In this document: piece after piece, positions 1-12,312 of the stretch | How positions within the stretch are numbered: the first letter of the stretch is position 1 | Layout: the number at the start of each line of letters is the position of its first letter | Assembly (NCBI GenBank): GCA_030035585.1 | Contig: CM057477.1 | Span: forward strand, 58,323,447-58,387,446 | Direction of reading: 5' to 3' | DNA: 64,000 nt | Source of the DNA: Dugong dugon | Taxonomy: Eukaryota; Chordata; Mammalia; Sirenia; Dugongidae | Program-made: the position numbers and the translations under genes | Notes under the pieces: generated by a model | The model's input: the letters and a program-made list of their open reading frames with translations, nothing else | Database searches by the model: none | What the model was told of the DNA's origin: nothing

Positions 1-114
1 AGGTATCTCAGTTCTATTTTTCCACCAAACAATAAGGCCCTATGACATGTGCTACATGCCAGGAATGCACAAGTGGATAAGACACTCATTCGCCTGAGTC
101 AACAAGCATTTTTT
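1..114. other. Left flank, nothing recognised
   Basis: Short stretch before the first L1. No coding potential or repeat family recognised. It ends at the left copy of the L1 target-site duplication (115-130). Confidence 0.5.
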
Positions 115-130
115 AAGAATCTGGATGTGA

Positions 131-1496
131 AGGGAGGCAGAACCAAGATGACAGAGTAGTCAGACGCTTCCAGTGGACCCTGTTACAACAAAGACCTGGA
201 AAAACAAGTGATTCGATTATATATGGCAATGTGGGAGCCTTGAACATCAAAGGCAGAGTTGAGGAACCAGACTAGTGGCAGGGGGAGGGAGAGACGGTTC
301 GGAAGTAGCAAGGAGTTGCCAGACCTGACCCAGGGAGAGCCTGAGCCCTTCAGGCCAGATCAGCTCAGGGGTGAGCGACATATGCAAGCACCTGTGCTCG
401 GGAGGTGCGTTTTCCACACCAGGAGAGATCCATGCCAAAGAGTCTACATGGCCATGCAGAACCAGTGAGAAGCAGCCCTCCATCTGGTGAAAGATAAGTA
501 ATTGCGTACGGCCTACTGCGTGGATCAGAAACACCCCCTTAGGGAAAAACCTCTCTCCCGTTTACCTCCCTGCTCCCTGCTCTGCACTGGGTCCTGGAAC
601 GGCTTCAGCAATTGACGAGTCCTCTGGACCGGAAGTAGGATCTGTCACACACCCAGAGCCATTCTCCCTGCCTTGGAGAGTGAACTAATTAACAAACAGG
701 CGAAAAAAATAAACTGCCAGCTCCCCTAAGCTGGGAACCCAGGGTAGGAACAGCTCCTTTGCCTAGGCATGGGAGTAAGGAATCCACGGAGTTCAAGTGC
801 CTTTCACCCTGCATAGATCTGGGCCCATGTCAATAGAGTAGGCCCTCATTATCACAGTACAACAGGGTATATACAGGAATTCTAACTTGAACTGTTTCAG
901 CTGTGAGTGGCAGGTTCTTGACATTTGACACTGCTCTGCCCATTAAACAGGGTCTTCACCTACCCACATCAGGGGCCTGAGAACTTGTGGCTCCGACCAC
1001 GCCACCTAGCCACCTGCAATAGATGCCCATGAATAAGAGGTGCCTCCCAGTCCTTACAGCTAACAGCATTAGGTACTCATGGTCCAGATGCAAAACTCAC
1101 CCACCTACACACTATAGGGAACAGCGACACGCCTTCCTCCTGGACGCTCCGGGGCGGGCGTCAGACCCCTGCCTTGCTCAGAGAGTGTCCCACTGCTACA
1201 GTCAGATGCCTGTGCTTACACCAATCACCCATGCCTGTCTGGACTGTGAGAGCTGACACTACACACTTGATGGCTATCTACTTGGGCACCTGAGCTGAAT
1301 CTATACAGGAGGAGTGGGCAGACTCCTGAGCTCACATACTAATAACAGATCTAACCACCTGGTGACAGGACATTAGAGCTTCAAAGGTGCCAATAATCAA
1401 ACTACCTCATACAAGCAGCCTATTTGGGCAAATCAAAACAAAAGAAGAATATAAGACACAGTAAGCAAGCATAAAATAAATAAATATAATAACTTA
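131..1496 (+). promoter_or_regulatory. L1-A 5' UTR / internal promoter region
   Basis: About 1.37 kb between the 5' target duplication and the ORF1 start. Near position 143 there is a CCAAGATG motif, similar to the YY1-type site that positions transcription starts in other mammalian L1s (known for the family; function here is inferred). The small ORFs inside it (for example 259-468 and 1023-1256) match nothing I recognise. The sequence is unlike the 5' UTR of the second L1 at 23,986, apart from the first few dozen bases. Confidence 0.75.
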
Positions 1497-2494
1497 TTGA
1501 TGGCTCAGAGACAACAGTCAATATCAAATCACATAAAGAGGCAAGCCACGATGGCTTCAGCAAGCTCCCAAAATAAAGAAGCTAGAAATTTTCCAGGGGA
1601 GGAAAATTTCTTGGAATTACTGGAGACAGAATACAAAAGACTAATATACAGAACTCTTCAAGAAATTAGGAAGGAAATTAAGCAAAACACAGAACACGCA
1701 ACAGAGGAAATTAAAAAGACTAGAGAAGAGCATAATGACAAATTTAACAGGCTGCAAGAATCCATAGAGAGACAGAAATCAGAAATCCAGAAGATTAACA
1801 ATAAAATTTCAGAATTAGACAACTCAGTAGAAAGTCATAGGAGCAGAAATGAGGCAATAGAAGTCAGAATTAGTGAGACTGAAGATAAAGCACATGACAC
1901 CAACTTATTTGAGGAAAAATCAGATTAAAGGATTTAAAAAAATGAAGAAACCCTAAGAATGATATGGAACTCTATCAAGAGGAATAACCTACGAGTGATT
2001 GGAGTACCAGAACAGGTGGGGTTACAGAAAATACAGAGAGAATTGTTGAAGATTTGTTGGCAAAAAACTTCCTTGATATCGTGAAAGATGACAAGATATC
2101 TATCCAAGATGCTCATCGAACCCCACATAAGGTAGATCCCAAAAGAAAGTCACCAAGACATATTATAATCAAACTTGCTAAAACCAAAGATAAAGAGAGA
2201 ATTTTAAGAGTGGCTAGGGATAAATAAAAAGTCATCTACAAAACAGAGTCAATAAGAATTAGTTTGGACTACTCAGCAGAAACCATGCAGGCAAGAAGGC
2301 AATGGGATGACATATACAAAGCCTTGAAGGAAAAAAACTGCCAGCCAAGAATTATATATCCAGCAAAATTGTGTCTCAGATATGATTGCAAAATTAGGGC
2401 ATTTTCAGATAAACATAAGTTTAGTGAATTTGCAAAAATCAAGCCAAAATTACAAGAAATACTAAAGGGAGTCCTCTGGTTAGGAAATCAGTAA
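1497..2494 (+). pseudogene. L1-A ORF1 (RNA-binding chaperone), broken
   Basis: ORF1p of an L1 trimerises through a coiled coil and coats L1 RNA. The N-terminal half is open at 1497-1928 and is rich in K, E and Q with heptad-like spacing (for example RLQESIERQKSEIQKINNK), consistent with the coiled coil. A stop just after EEKSD and frame changes follow. The C-terminal domain is open again at 2264-2494 (ETMQARRQWDDIYKALKEKN, then QPRIIYPAKL), which matches the conserved C-terminal region of mammalian ORF1p. The middle RNA-recognition part is present only in shifted frames with stops. The N-terminus is unlike that of the second L1 at 25,507. Confidence 0.88.
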
Positions 2495-2942
2495 CATCAG
2501 ATAACAACCCAAGACTAGAACACAGGACAGAGCAACCAGATATTAACTCAGATAGGGAAGTCACAAAAGGTAATCAAAACTAAAACACTGAAAACAGGGA
2601 AACAGATGTCAATATGTAAAAGATGACAACATTAAAACAAAAAAGAGGGACTTAAAAAATGTAGGCATAGATCTTTTATATTGAGAGGAAGTCAAGGCGA
2701 TATAAAGAAATAAAAGGCTGTTATAAACTTAGAAAAATAGGGGTAAATATTAAGGTAACCACAAAGGAAACTAACAATCCTACAAGTCAAAACAAAAAAC
2801 TAGAAAAATATAAAGACTCAGCAAACACAAAATCAACAACAATGAAAAAGATGAAAAGAAAATACATAAAGAAAAATGACTCAGCACAGAAAATTAAGTG
2901 AAACAAAGAAACTGCAAACAACATACGAAAAAGGACATCAAA
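2495..2942 (+). other. L1-A long inter-ORF spacer
   Basis: About 448 bp, A-rich and non-coding, between the ORF1 stop and the ORF2 start. This is much longer than the roughly 60-nt spacer of young primate L1s. The second L1 has a similar spacer of about 431 bp, so the length appears to be a lineage trait rather than damage. Confidence 0.7.
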
Positions 2943-5900
2943 ATGACAGCACTAAACTCATACCTATCAATAATTACACTGAATGTAAATGGACTAAATG
3001 CACTAATAAAGAGAGAGTGGGAGATTGGATAAAAAGAGATACGCCGTTGACTTAAAGACACAAAAAACTAAAACTCAAAGGACGGGAAAAAATATATCAA
3101 GCAAACAACACTCAAAAAAGAGCAGGAAGGGCAATATTAATCTCTGACAAAATAGACTTAAAGTAAGATCTACCACAAAGGATAAGGAAGGACACTACAT
3201 AATGATTAAAGGGTCAATACACCAGGAGGACATAACTATAATAAATATTTATGCATCCGACAATGGGGCTCAAAAATACATAAAACAAACTCTAACAGCA
3301 CTGAAAAGAGAGATAGACTGCTCCACAATAGCAGTAGGAGACTTTAACACACTGCTTTCAGTGAAGGACAGAACATCCAGAAAGAAGTCAACAAAGACAC
3401 GGAAGAGCTAAATGCTACAGTCAACCAACTTGATCTCATAGAGATATACCGAACACTCCACCCAACAGCAGCCAAGTATAATTTGTTTTCCAACACACAT
3501 GGAACATTCTCCAGAATAGACCACATATTAGGCCATAAAGCAAGCCTTAACAAAATCCAAAGCATCAAAATATTACAAAGCATCTTTTCTGACCATAAAG
3601 CCACAAAAGTAAAAATCAACAACAGAAAAAGCAAGGAAAAAAAATCAAACACATGGAAACTGAACAACACCTTGCTCAAAAACTACTGGGTTATAGAAGA
3701 AATTAAGGATGGAATAAAGAAATTCATAGAATCAAACGAGAATGAAAACACATCCTACCAGAACCTTTGGGACACAGCAAAAGCAGTGCTCAGAGGTCAG
3801 GTTATAGCAATAAATGCACACATCCAAAAAGAAAAAAAGGCTGTAATCAAAACATTAAACCTACAACTGGAACAAGTAGAAAGAGAAAAGCAAAAGAAGA
3901 CCTCAGGTGCCAGAAGAAAGGAAATAATAAGAATTACCATGGAATTAAATGAAATAGAGAATGGAAAAACAATTGAAAGAGTTAACAAGACCAAAAGCTG
4001 GTTCTTTGAAAAGATCAACAAAATTGATAAACCATTGGCCAAACTGACAAAAGAAAAACAGGAGAGGAAGCAGATAACCCGTATAAGAAATGAGATGGGT
4101 GATATCACAACAGACCCAACTGAAATTAAAAGAATCATAACAGAATACTATGAAAACTTGTACTGTAACAAATTTGAAAACCTAGAGGAAATGGACAAAT
4201 TTCTAGAAACTCACTACCTACCTAAACTAACACAGAGGTAGAACAACTAAATAAACCCATAACAAAAGAAGAGATTGAAAAGGTAATTTAAAAACTCCCA
4301 ACAAAAAAAGTCCTGGCCTGGATGGCTTCACTGGAGAATTCTACCAAACTTTCAGAGAAGAATTAACATCACTACTACTTAAGGTATTTCAGAGAATAGA
4401 AAAGGATGGAATACACCCAAACTCATTCTATGAAGCCAGCATAACCCTGATACCAAAACCAGGTAAAGACATCACAAAAAAAGAAAATTACAGACCAATA
4501 CCCCTCATGAACACTGACGCAAAATTCTAGCCAATAGAATTCAGCAACACATCAAAAAAATAATTCTCCATGATCAAGTGGGATTTCTACCAGGTATGCA
4601 GGGATGTTTCAACATTAGAAAAACAATCAATGTAATCCATCACATAAATAAAACAGAAGACAAGAACCACATGATCTTATCAATCAATGCAGAAAAGGCA
4701 TTTGACAAAATCCAACACCTATTCATGATAAAAAAAAACTCTCAACAAAATAGGAATAGAAGGGAAATTCCTCAATCTAATGAAGGGCATTTATACAAAG
4801 CCAACAGCCAACATCATCCTTATTGGAGAGGCTTTGAAAGCATTCCGCTTGAGAACAGGAACCAGACAAGGATGTCCTTTATCACCACTCTTATTCAACA
4901 TTGTGCTGGAGGTCCTAGCCAGAGCAATTAGGCTAGAAAAAGAAATAAAGGGCATCCAGATTGGTAGAGAAGAAGTCAAAGTATCTCTATTTGCAGATGA
5001 TATGATCTTATACACAGAAAACCCCAAAGAATCCACAAGAAAACTACTGGAACTAGTATAAGATTTCAGCAAAGTTTCAGGATACAAGATAAACATACAA
5101 AAGTCAGTTGGATTCCTTCACACCAACAAAGAGAATCTCAAAGAGGAAATCACCAAATCAATACAATTTACAATAGCCCCCAAGAAGATAAAATACTTAA
5201 GAATAAATCTAACAAGAGACATAAAAGATATATCCAATGAAAACTATAAGACACTACTGCAAGAAACCAAAAGAGACCTGCATGAGTGGAAAAACATACC
5301 TTGCTCATGGGTAGGTAGACTCAACATAGTGAAAATGTCCATTCTACCCAAAGCGATCTACAGATGCAAGGCAATCCTGACCCAAATTCCACCAGCATTT
5401 TTTAATGAGATGGAGAAACAAATCACCAACTTCATATGGAAAGGGAAGAGGCCCCGAATAAGTAAAGCATTACTCAAGAAGAACAAAGTGGGAGGCCTCA
5501 CACTACCTGATTTTAGAACATATTATACCGCCACGGTAGTCAAAACACCCTGGTACTTGTACAGCTACAGATACATAAAACAATGGAACAGAATTGACAA
5601 TCCAGACATAAATTCATCCACCTATGAGCAGCTGATATTTGACAAAGGCCCAAAGTCCATTAACTGGGGAAAAGATAGTCTCTTTAACAAATGGTGCTGG
5701 CGTAAGTGGATATTCATCTGCAAAAAACTGAAACAAGACCCATACCTCACACTATGCACAAAAACTAACTCTAAATGGATCAAAGACTTAAATATAAAAT
5801 CAAAAACGATAAAGATCATGGAAGAAAAAATAGGGACAATGCTAGGAGCCCTAATACATGGCATAAACACAATATGAACCATAAGTAACAATGCACAAGC

Positions 5901-6709
5901 ACCAGAAGAGAGACTAGATAAATGGGAGCTCCTAAAAATCAAACACTTATGCTCATCAAAAGACTTCACCAAAAGAGTAAAAAGACAACCTACAGACTGG
6001 GAAAAACTTTTTGGCTACGAAGAATCAGATCAGCATCTAATCTCTAAAATCTACAAGATACTGCAAAACCTCAACAACAAAAAGACAAATAACCCAGTTA
6101 AAAAATGGGCAAAGGATATGAACAGGCACTTCACCAAAGAAGATATTCGGGCAGCTAACAGACACATGAAGAAATGCTCACGATCATTAGCCATTAGAGA
6201 AATGCAAATCAAAACTACAATGAGATATCATCTCACCCCAACAAGGCTAGCATTAATCCAAACAAACACAAAATAATAAATGCTGGAGAGGTTGTGGAGA
6301 GACTGGAACACTTATACACTGTTGGTGGGAATGTAAAATGGTACAGCCACTTTGGAAATCAATTTGGCGCTTCCTTAAAAAGTTAGAAATAGAAGTACCA
6401 TACGATCCAGCTATCTGCTCCTTGGAATATATCCTAGAGAAATAAGAGCTGTCACATGAATAGATACATGCACACCCATGTTCATTGCAGCACTGTTCAC
6501 GATAGCAAAAAGATGGAAACAACCTAGGTGCCCATCAACGGACGAATGGATAAACAAATTATGGTATATCCACACAACGGAATACTATGCAACGATAAAG
6601 AACAACAATGAAGCCGTGAAACACAACATGGAGGAAACTGGAGGTCATTATGCTGAGTGAATTTAGTCAGTCACAGAAGGGCAAATATTGTATCAGACCA
6701 CTATTATAA
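2943..6709 (+). pseudogene. L1-A ORF2 (endonuclease-reverse transcriptase), broken
   Basis: The start MTALNSYLSIITLNVNGLN is typical of L1 ORF2 and opens the endonuclease domain. About 30 codons in, a stop appears. Relative to the second L1, about 45 bp around the catalytic QET segment are missing near 3035, so the endonuclease is dead by deletion. Later pieces are open: 3202-3411 (VGDFN), 3483-4241 (FSRIDHILGHK, SDH, then the N-terminal side of RT), 4780-5061 ([16 protein letters not shown] and the RT catalytic FADDMILY near 4993) and 5329-5877 (post-RT region). The C-terminal region near 6250-6400 survives only in fragments. The natural stop, by comparison with the second copy, is at 6707-6709, but a frameshift gives an earlier stop at 6658-6660. 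Confidence 0.92.
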
Positions 6710-7670
6710 GAACTCAAGAAAAGGTTTAAACACAGAAGAAAACATTCTTTGATGGTTACGAGGGTGGGGAGAGAGGGTGACAGTTATTTACTAACTAGAT
6801 AGCAGATAAGAATTATCTTAGGTGAAGGGAAGGACAGCACACACTACAGGAGAAGTCAGCACAACTGGACTAAACCAAAGCTAAGAAGTTTCCTGAATAC
6901 AATCAAACACTCTGAGGGACAGAGTAGCAGGGCTAGGGGTCTGGGGGCCATGCTTTCAGGGGACATCTAGGTCAATTGGCATAACAAAGCTTATTAAGAA
7001 AATGTTCTGCATCCTACTTTGGTGAGTGGCGTCTGGGGTCTTAAAAGCTTGCAAGCAGCCATCTAAGATGCACTGATTGGTCCCAACTACCTGGAGTAAA
7101 GGAGAATGAAGAACAGCAAAGACACAAGGAAAGCAGTAGCCCAAGAGACAGAAAGGGCCACCTAAACCAGAGACTTCATCAGCCTGAGACCAGAAGAACT
7201 AGATGGTGCCCGGCTACCACCAATGACCACCCTGACAAGGAACACAACACAGAGTCCCTGATGGAGCAGGAGAAAGGTGGGGTGCAGAACTCAAATTCTA
7301 GTAAGAAGACCAGACTGAATGGTCTGACTGAGACTGGAGGAACCCCAGAAAGCGTGACCCCTGGATTCTCTATCAGCCGAGAACTAAAACAATTTCCGAG
7401 GCCAACTCTCTAGAAGGGATTGGACTGAACTGTGGGACGCAAAGTGATACTCGTGAGGAGTGTGCCTCTTAGCTCACGTAGATACAAGAGACTAAACGGG
7501 CAGCTTCCGTCCAGAGGTGAGATGGGAAGGCAAAGAGGGTTAGGAGCTGGTTGAATGGACATGGGGAATCAGGGGTTGAAAGGAGGAGTGTGCTGTCACA
7601 GTATGGGGAGAAGCAATCAGAGTTACATAACAATGTATGTATAAATTTTTGTATGGGAAAAAATTTAAAA
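6710..7670 (+). other. L1-A 3' UTR
   Basis: About 960 bp of non-coding L1 3' UTR. Parts are clearly shared with 13,299-13,945 and 30,719-31,850, for example the 'catctaagat' and 'gatggtgcccggctacca' segments. The last 40-50 bases differ from the other copies: the block reading 'ctctgtaaactttcactta' in the truncated copy is absent here, so the element ends slightly early. Confidence 0.8.
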
Positions 7671-7749
7671 AAGAATCTGGATGTGAGTCACTGCCCTCAC
7701 AAGCTTGCTCTCAAAAGACAGGACTCAACACTAATCATGACAACTCTCA

Positions 7750-7966
7750 TTAAAACCCATTCTCCATTGCCATCAAGTCAATTCTGACTCATAGTGACCC
7801 TTTAGGACAGAGTAGAACTCTCCCATAGGATTTCCAAGGTTGTAATCTTTGTGGAACCAGACTGCCACATCTTTCATCTTTCTCCCACAGAGAGGCTGAA
7901 GGATTTGAACCACCGACCTTTCAGTTAGCAGCCAAGCTCTTGACCACTGCGCCACCAGAGCTCATT
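7750..7966 (-). mobile_element. AfroSINE
   Basis: tRNA-derived SINE with an RTE-like tail, read on the minus strand. The head is at the right end near 7958 (gcgccaccagagct) and the tail at the left (ccatcaagtcaattctgac). A direct repeat caactctca at 7741-7749 and 7967-7975 is the target duplication. Confidence 0.92.
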
Positions 7967-8092
7967 CAACTCTCACTAGAAAGGTTCAAAGTGCTCTCTT
8001 TGGTGATTGAGGGTGGGGAAAACAATATCCCTTGTGGGAGTGGGGAAGGCTTTGTGAAGAAGGGAGCATTTTTGCTGGGTCCTGAAGGATAA

Positions 8093-8649
8093 TGTCTCAG
8101 TTTCCTGGTGCTGATTAAACACAAATACCGCAAGTGGGTGACTTTAAAGAACAGCCATTTATTTTCTCACAGTTCTGGAGGCTAAGTCCAGATAAGGTGT
8201 CGAGCCATGTTGATTCGTCCCTTATCAGTAGCCCTGGGTGTTCCTTGGAGTTCCTTGGCTTTTATAGGGTCCTCACATGGGATTGGTCTTCCTCCACGTG
8301 TGCATACCTCTATCTCCATTCTGCTATTTTTATAATTCAGAAGTGATTAGATTTAGAATCACCCTACACAGTGGTTAAGCAGTTCAGCTCCTAACCAAAA
8401 GGTTGGCAGTTCGAATCCACTAGCCATTCCTTGGAAACCCTATGGGGCAGTTCTACCCTGTCCTATAGGGTCGCTATTAGTTGGAATCGACTCGACGGCA
8501 ATGGGTTTGGATTTTCTTTTGGTTCTACTCGGGTATAACCTAATTAACATAACAAAGAAAATCATATTTCCAAACAAGATTACGTACACAGGTATAGGGG
8601 TTAGAATTCCAACACATATTTTGAGAGGGACACAATGTAATCCATAACA
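8093..8649 (-). mobile_element. MaLR-type solo LTR, split by a SINE
   Basis: MST/MLT1-like LTR on the minus strand: left end tgtctcagtttcctggtgct, right end near 'caatgtaatccataaca'. The flanking 5-bp duplication is gataa (8088-8092) versus gatag (8650-8654), 4 of 5 matching. An AfroSINE at about 8365-8525 interrupts it. Confidence 0.85.
8365..8525 (+). mobile_element. AfroSINE inside MaLR LTR
   Basis: Head 'agtggttaag', middle 'ccttggaaaccctatggggc', tail 'aatcgactcgacggcaatgg', then a T-rich end. Short repeats ctacac/ctactc flank it inside the LTR. Confidence 0.9.
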
Positions 8650-8670
8650 GATAGGTAGGGTTCCAGCAGC

Positions 8671-8873
8671 AGCCCTGGTGGCACAAATGGTTAAGTGCTG
8701 GGTTACTAACGGAAAGATTGGTGGTTCAAACCCACCCAGAAGTGCTTTGGAAGAAAGCCCTGACAATCTGCTTCCAAAAGGTCACCCCCATGAAAACCCT
8801 ATGGAGCAGTTCTACTCTTACACATGGGGTCGCCGTAAATTGAAATCAACTCGACAGCAACTGGTTTGGTTGA
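8671..8873 (+). mobile_element. AfroSINE, second subtype
   Basis: Starts 'agccctggtggcacaaatgg', has the 'ggtggttcaaacccaccc' B-box-like segment and ends 'caactcgacagcaactggtt'. It is of the longer 'cagaggtgcc' subtype rather than the 'ccagctgctc' subtype. It lies in the L2 remnant. Confidence 0.9.
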
Positions 8874-9385
8874 TTAAAGTGCCTGCTGGCAAAGATCATG
8901 AGAAGAGGCATTCCGGCCAGAGGACCAGGAAGAGCAAGAGCAGAGAAGCAAAAAAAGTGCAGGGCAAGCTTGAGGAAGAGAGTATACAAACTGGCTGAAA
9001 TGCCAAGTGTGTGAATGTGAGCTGTGGGAGAAAATGCTGAAAGGAAAGTGTGGCCACAGGGTGGATGGCCTGCCCTGAGGTGGGCCAAAAGGGTGTTCTC
9101 TTAATTTAACAGACAACGCGAAGGAGTCACAAAGTGTTTCTGAGCCAGGGGATGACGTGATCTGAGCTCTCCTTTAAGAAGATTAAGCCAGTGGCATGAC
9201 GTGGGATGCTTTCAAAGGCAGAGAGAATGGGAGCAGAGAAACTAGTAAGAAAGCAGACACAATCTTCTTAGGCAGGAGACCATGAGGGATGGAACTAGGA
9301 CGGTGGAAATGGAAGGAGGGAACTGATAGATGGGAAAGATACCGCAGCGGTAGGAAGCTGACATGATTTGACAGCTCTAAGTATG

Positions 9386-10771
9386 AAATCCTTCACAGAC
9401 ATGTGTATCATTCTTATTTCGTGTTACTTAGGATAGTCAAGATTTGTAGACCATCTGTCATTGATGCTAAGAAGTAAGTTGGATTTTATCCCCTACTTGA
9501 AGCTGGCTGGCAGAAACCCAGAAGGCCCGTGCTCACAGGATTGGGCAGTAAGGGAATGTGACAGGGCTGGGAGCTATAAGGACCAGTCACTTACTTACTG
9601 CGATGCCGGGGACATCAGCCTCCTAGACCTCCAAAATCTCCTAAGTGGAACACCATGGTAGGTACCTGAAATACCACCACATTCGTGAGTCTTCTGAGGG
9701 ATCAGCTCAGGCTGTGTTGCACTGGAAGCAAACCTGCTTTAGTGCTGCACCTGAGGAGCAGGCCCAAGGCTCATGTAGGACAGAGTATAAGCTTTAGAGG
9801 ACAGAAAATGGGGCTGCCTGTTTTAACTTGCAGGTAGAGAGTCTGGCAGGTAGCAGACACACAGCAAATGAATGCATGAATGATTCAATAAATAAATAAA
9901 TTACAGGGTTTCTAGAATGCACAAGCACTCTACGGAGGCCCCAGTGGCTGCCACCTGCCACTACCACCGTCTCCCTCCACCAGCATCACAGCAGCCCCCG
10001 CATCTCTTCTGAAGCATCCCAGGAGAGCACCCCTCCACGGCTTCAGCTCCAGCCTGGGAAGTGGAAGAGCACTACCCTGACTCCAAGGGTGGGGGGATAA
10101 GGGGTGGGAGAAGAGGGCCTTGCAGAGATATGTTTCCAACCCCCTCCCTCCACCTCTGCCAACTTGGAAGGCCATAATGTTTGTTCTCTCAAGGGTAAAG
10201 GAGAGAACTGAATACATTAAATAATCATTTTTTAATTTAAGTCGGTAAAGCATTTGGGAATATCCACAGTGTGAACAACTCTCACAACCAAATAACATTT
10301 GAGGCGCTCACCACAGTGGCTGTTTATGTCTCAACACTTGTTTTCTTCGTTATCATCCCTCTATTGCTTCAAGCCACAATTTGATGAATCTCTGTGCCAG
10401 GAAAAAACAAAACTTATTAAAATGATGCTGTCAAACTTTTGTAATTTTACTTCATCTTGCTTTCAGCTGTTTAAAAACAATGTTCCTTCCCATCCCTCGA
10501 GCCCTATGCTTGGAAACGGCATCTGCCTCAGGTCCTTCTGCTTCTTGCTCGCACAAACAGAGACTGTCACATAATATTGGGGTGTACAAGAGTACAAAGA
10601 GAGAAATTTCTAGCTGCTCCCCCCTCCTCTGAGTACATGTGGGCTGTTATCACCATAGGTGTGAGGCATTTAAGATTATATACCGTGACCAGACTTCTGC
10701 CACATCGTGCCCCCAGAGGAGCCCTGGAACACCTGGAAAGTGAGAGGAACATATACATACTGATCTCAGCC
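9386..10771. other. Intergenic, mostly unassigned
   Basis: No gene seen. A possible L2 end lies near 9840-9905 (tgaatgcatgaatgattcaa followed by aataaataaata). The rest (9,931-10,771) is not recognised. Open frames here (10,299-10,574; minus 9,930-10,298) show no family motifs. Confidence 0.5.
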
Positions 10772-10780
10772 GGGTTATGA

Positions 10781-10982
10781 AGGAGCCCTTGTGCCACAAT
10801 ATTTAAGTGCTCAGCTGTTAACAGAAAGGTCGGTGGTTCAAATCCACCAGATGGGAGAAAGACCCGGAGATCTGTTCCGGTAAAGATTACGGCCTAGGAA
10901 ACCCTATGGGGCAGTTCTACCTGTCATGTAGGGTTGTAGGAGTTGGAATCAATTGACCACGCACAACAACAGCAACAGCACT
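10781..10982 (+). mobile_element. AfroSINE
   Basis: Starts 'aggagcccttgtgccac' and ends in a (caa)n-like tail (cacaacaacagcaacagcac). Target duplication gggttatga at 10,772-10,780 and 10,983-10,991. Confidence 0.93.
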
Positions 10983-11004
10983 GGGTTATGACCATGTCAA
11001 TGGC

Positions 11005-11575
11005 TATCTTAGTTACCCAGTGCTGCCATAACAAAAAAACCACAAGCGGGTGGCTTTAAAGAAGAGAAGTTACTGTCTCACAGTTCTGGACGCTAGAAGT
11101 CCAAATCAAGGTCTCAACCATGCTGATTCCTTCTGTGAGGCTTTCTCTTAGTTTCTGGTGTCTGCTGGCAATCCTTAGTGTTCTTTGCTTGTAGATGCGC
11201 CCCCACATGGCATCTGTCTTCTCCCTATGTGTGTGTCTCTATGTCCATTTGCTTTTATAACTCAGAAGTGATTAGGTTTAGAACTCACCTTACTCTTGTA
11301 CGGAGCCCTGGTGGCGCAGTGGTTAAGAGCTACGGCTGTTAACTAAAAGGTTGGCAATTCAAATCCACCAGCTACTCCTTGGAAATCCTAGGAGGCAGTT
11401 CCACTCTGTCCTGTAGGGTTGCTATGAGTTGGATTCGACTCAACGGCAACAGCTTTGGGTTGGTTTTAGCATAATAAAAGAAAGATTCTGTTTCTAAACA
11501 GGGTCATATTTATAGGTACAGAGGTTAGGACTTCAACACATATTTTGGGGTGGGGGCTCAATTCGATGCATAGCA
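11005..11575 (-). mobile_element. MaLR-type solo LTR, split by a SINE
   Basis: Minus-strand LTR from 'tatcttagttacccagtgct' to 'cgatgcatagca'. The middle part shows the typical 'ctcacagttctggacgctag'. Candidate 5-bp duplications atggc/ttgac match at only 3 of 5 bases. An AfroSINE sits at about 11,301-11,468. Confidence 0.82.
11301..11468 (+). mobile_element. AfroSINE inside MaLR LTR
   Basis: Near-complete copy with head ggagccctggtggcgcagtg and tail 'gactcaacggcaacagc'. Confidence 0.92.
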
Positions 11576-12312
11576 TTGACCTTGGCCCTGCACATGAGCT
11601 AAGTGGAAGAAATTAGTGTACGTTTAAGGTGCTCTTACGCAGTCCTGGACCATGGAAAGTGTAGGATCTGCCTCTCCGTCAGGCATGTGACAGGGCCATT
11701 ATCATTCTTCATGACTAAAGAAACTAAACCTACCCAAGGGTGGGACCATCCTCAACAATAGCTCGTGCAGGCATTTCTGGGAAACCACACCAAGCCAGGC
11801 TGGAGAAAGAAACAGGAGGTTTGGGGAACTCGCAAGCAGTAGAACCCAATGAGTTGGTGGTAGAATGTTAGTTAAACTAAGATAATGATCACATTCATTT
11901 CTTCACTTTTGTATTTCTGGGTTGCTTGGTTTAGATTTGTTTTTCCATGCATTTCCCAACAAGATTCCTTTAGAAAAAGTCCAGCCTCACTTCAGCTGAA
12001 TTAAGGGAAGAAAGGATGTAGACATCCAGACCAATGTAATAACAGAGATCAGGGCACCCCTAGATACTTGGAGGAGTGGTGGTTGTGACAGCCAGTTAGG
12101 CAGAAATAGGGGAGAACAGGTGGAAACAAGGTGAGGTGGCTAGGAGAGAACAGCAAAATATAGGAGATGAAGGTTAGTCACTCTGTCTCCCTGGTGTTGC
12201 TCCCTTTCACCCCTGCGAGTTCCTCCAGTCTCTATCCTATATATGACCCCTACAGACATCCGGGCTATAGATGGGGGAGAGAGAAGACTGCTGAGAATGT
12301 TGACTTCACTTT
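11576..12312. other. Intergenic, nothing recognised
   Basis: About 740 bp with no gene and no repeat I can name. One 66-codon open frame (12,167-12,367) runs into the MIR and is not credible as a gene. Confidence 0.5.

Larger units (their letters stand above)
131..7670 (+). mobile_element. Full-length L1 retrotransposon, inactive (L1-A)
   Basis: A complete LINE-1 of about 7.5 kb with 5' UTR, ORF1, inter-ORF spacer, ORF2 and 3' UTR in order. It is flanked by a perfect 16-bp target-site duplication, aagaatctggatgtga, at 115-130 and 7671-7686. That is the signature of target-primed reverse transcription, and it shows both ends are intact. The 3' tail is a short A-rich run (about 7658-7670) rather than a long poly(A). 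Both ORFs carry stops and frameshifts, so the copy is dead. ORF1, ORF2 and the UTRs are listed separately. The family is inferred from protein motifs (ORF1 C-terminal domain, FADDMILY in the reverse transcriptase). The subfamily name is not known to me. Confidence 0.95.
8030..9385 (-). repeat. Ancient L2 LINE 3' region, interrupted
   Basis: Text typical of the antisense of the L2 3' region: 'aaggctttgtgaagaaggga', then 'gcaggagaccatgaggga'. It is interrupted by an LTR at 8093-8649 and a SINE at about 8671-8873. The word 'tgaaggat' before the LTR and the L2-like text after it fit one original L2. Recognition is by eye. Confidence 0.65.
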
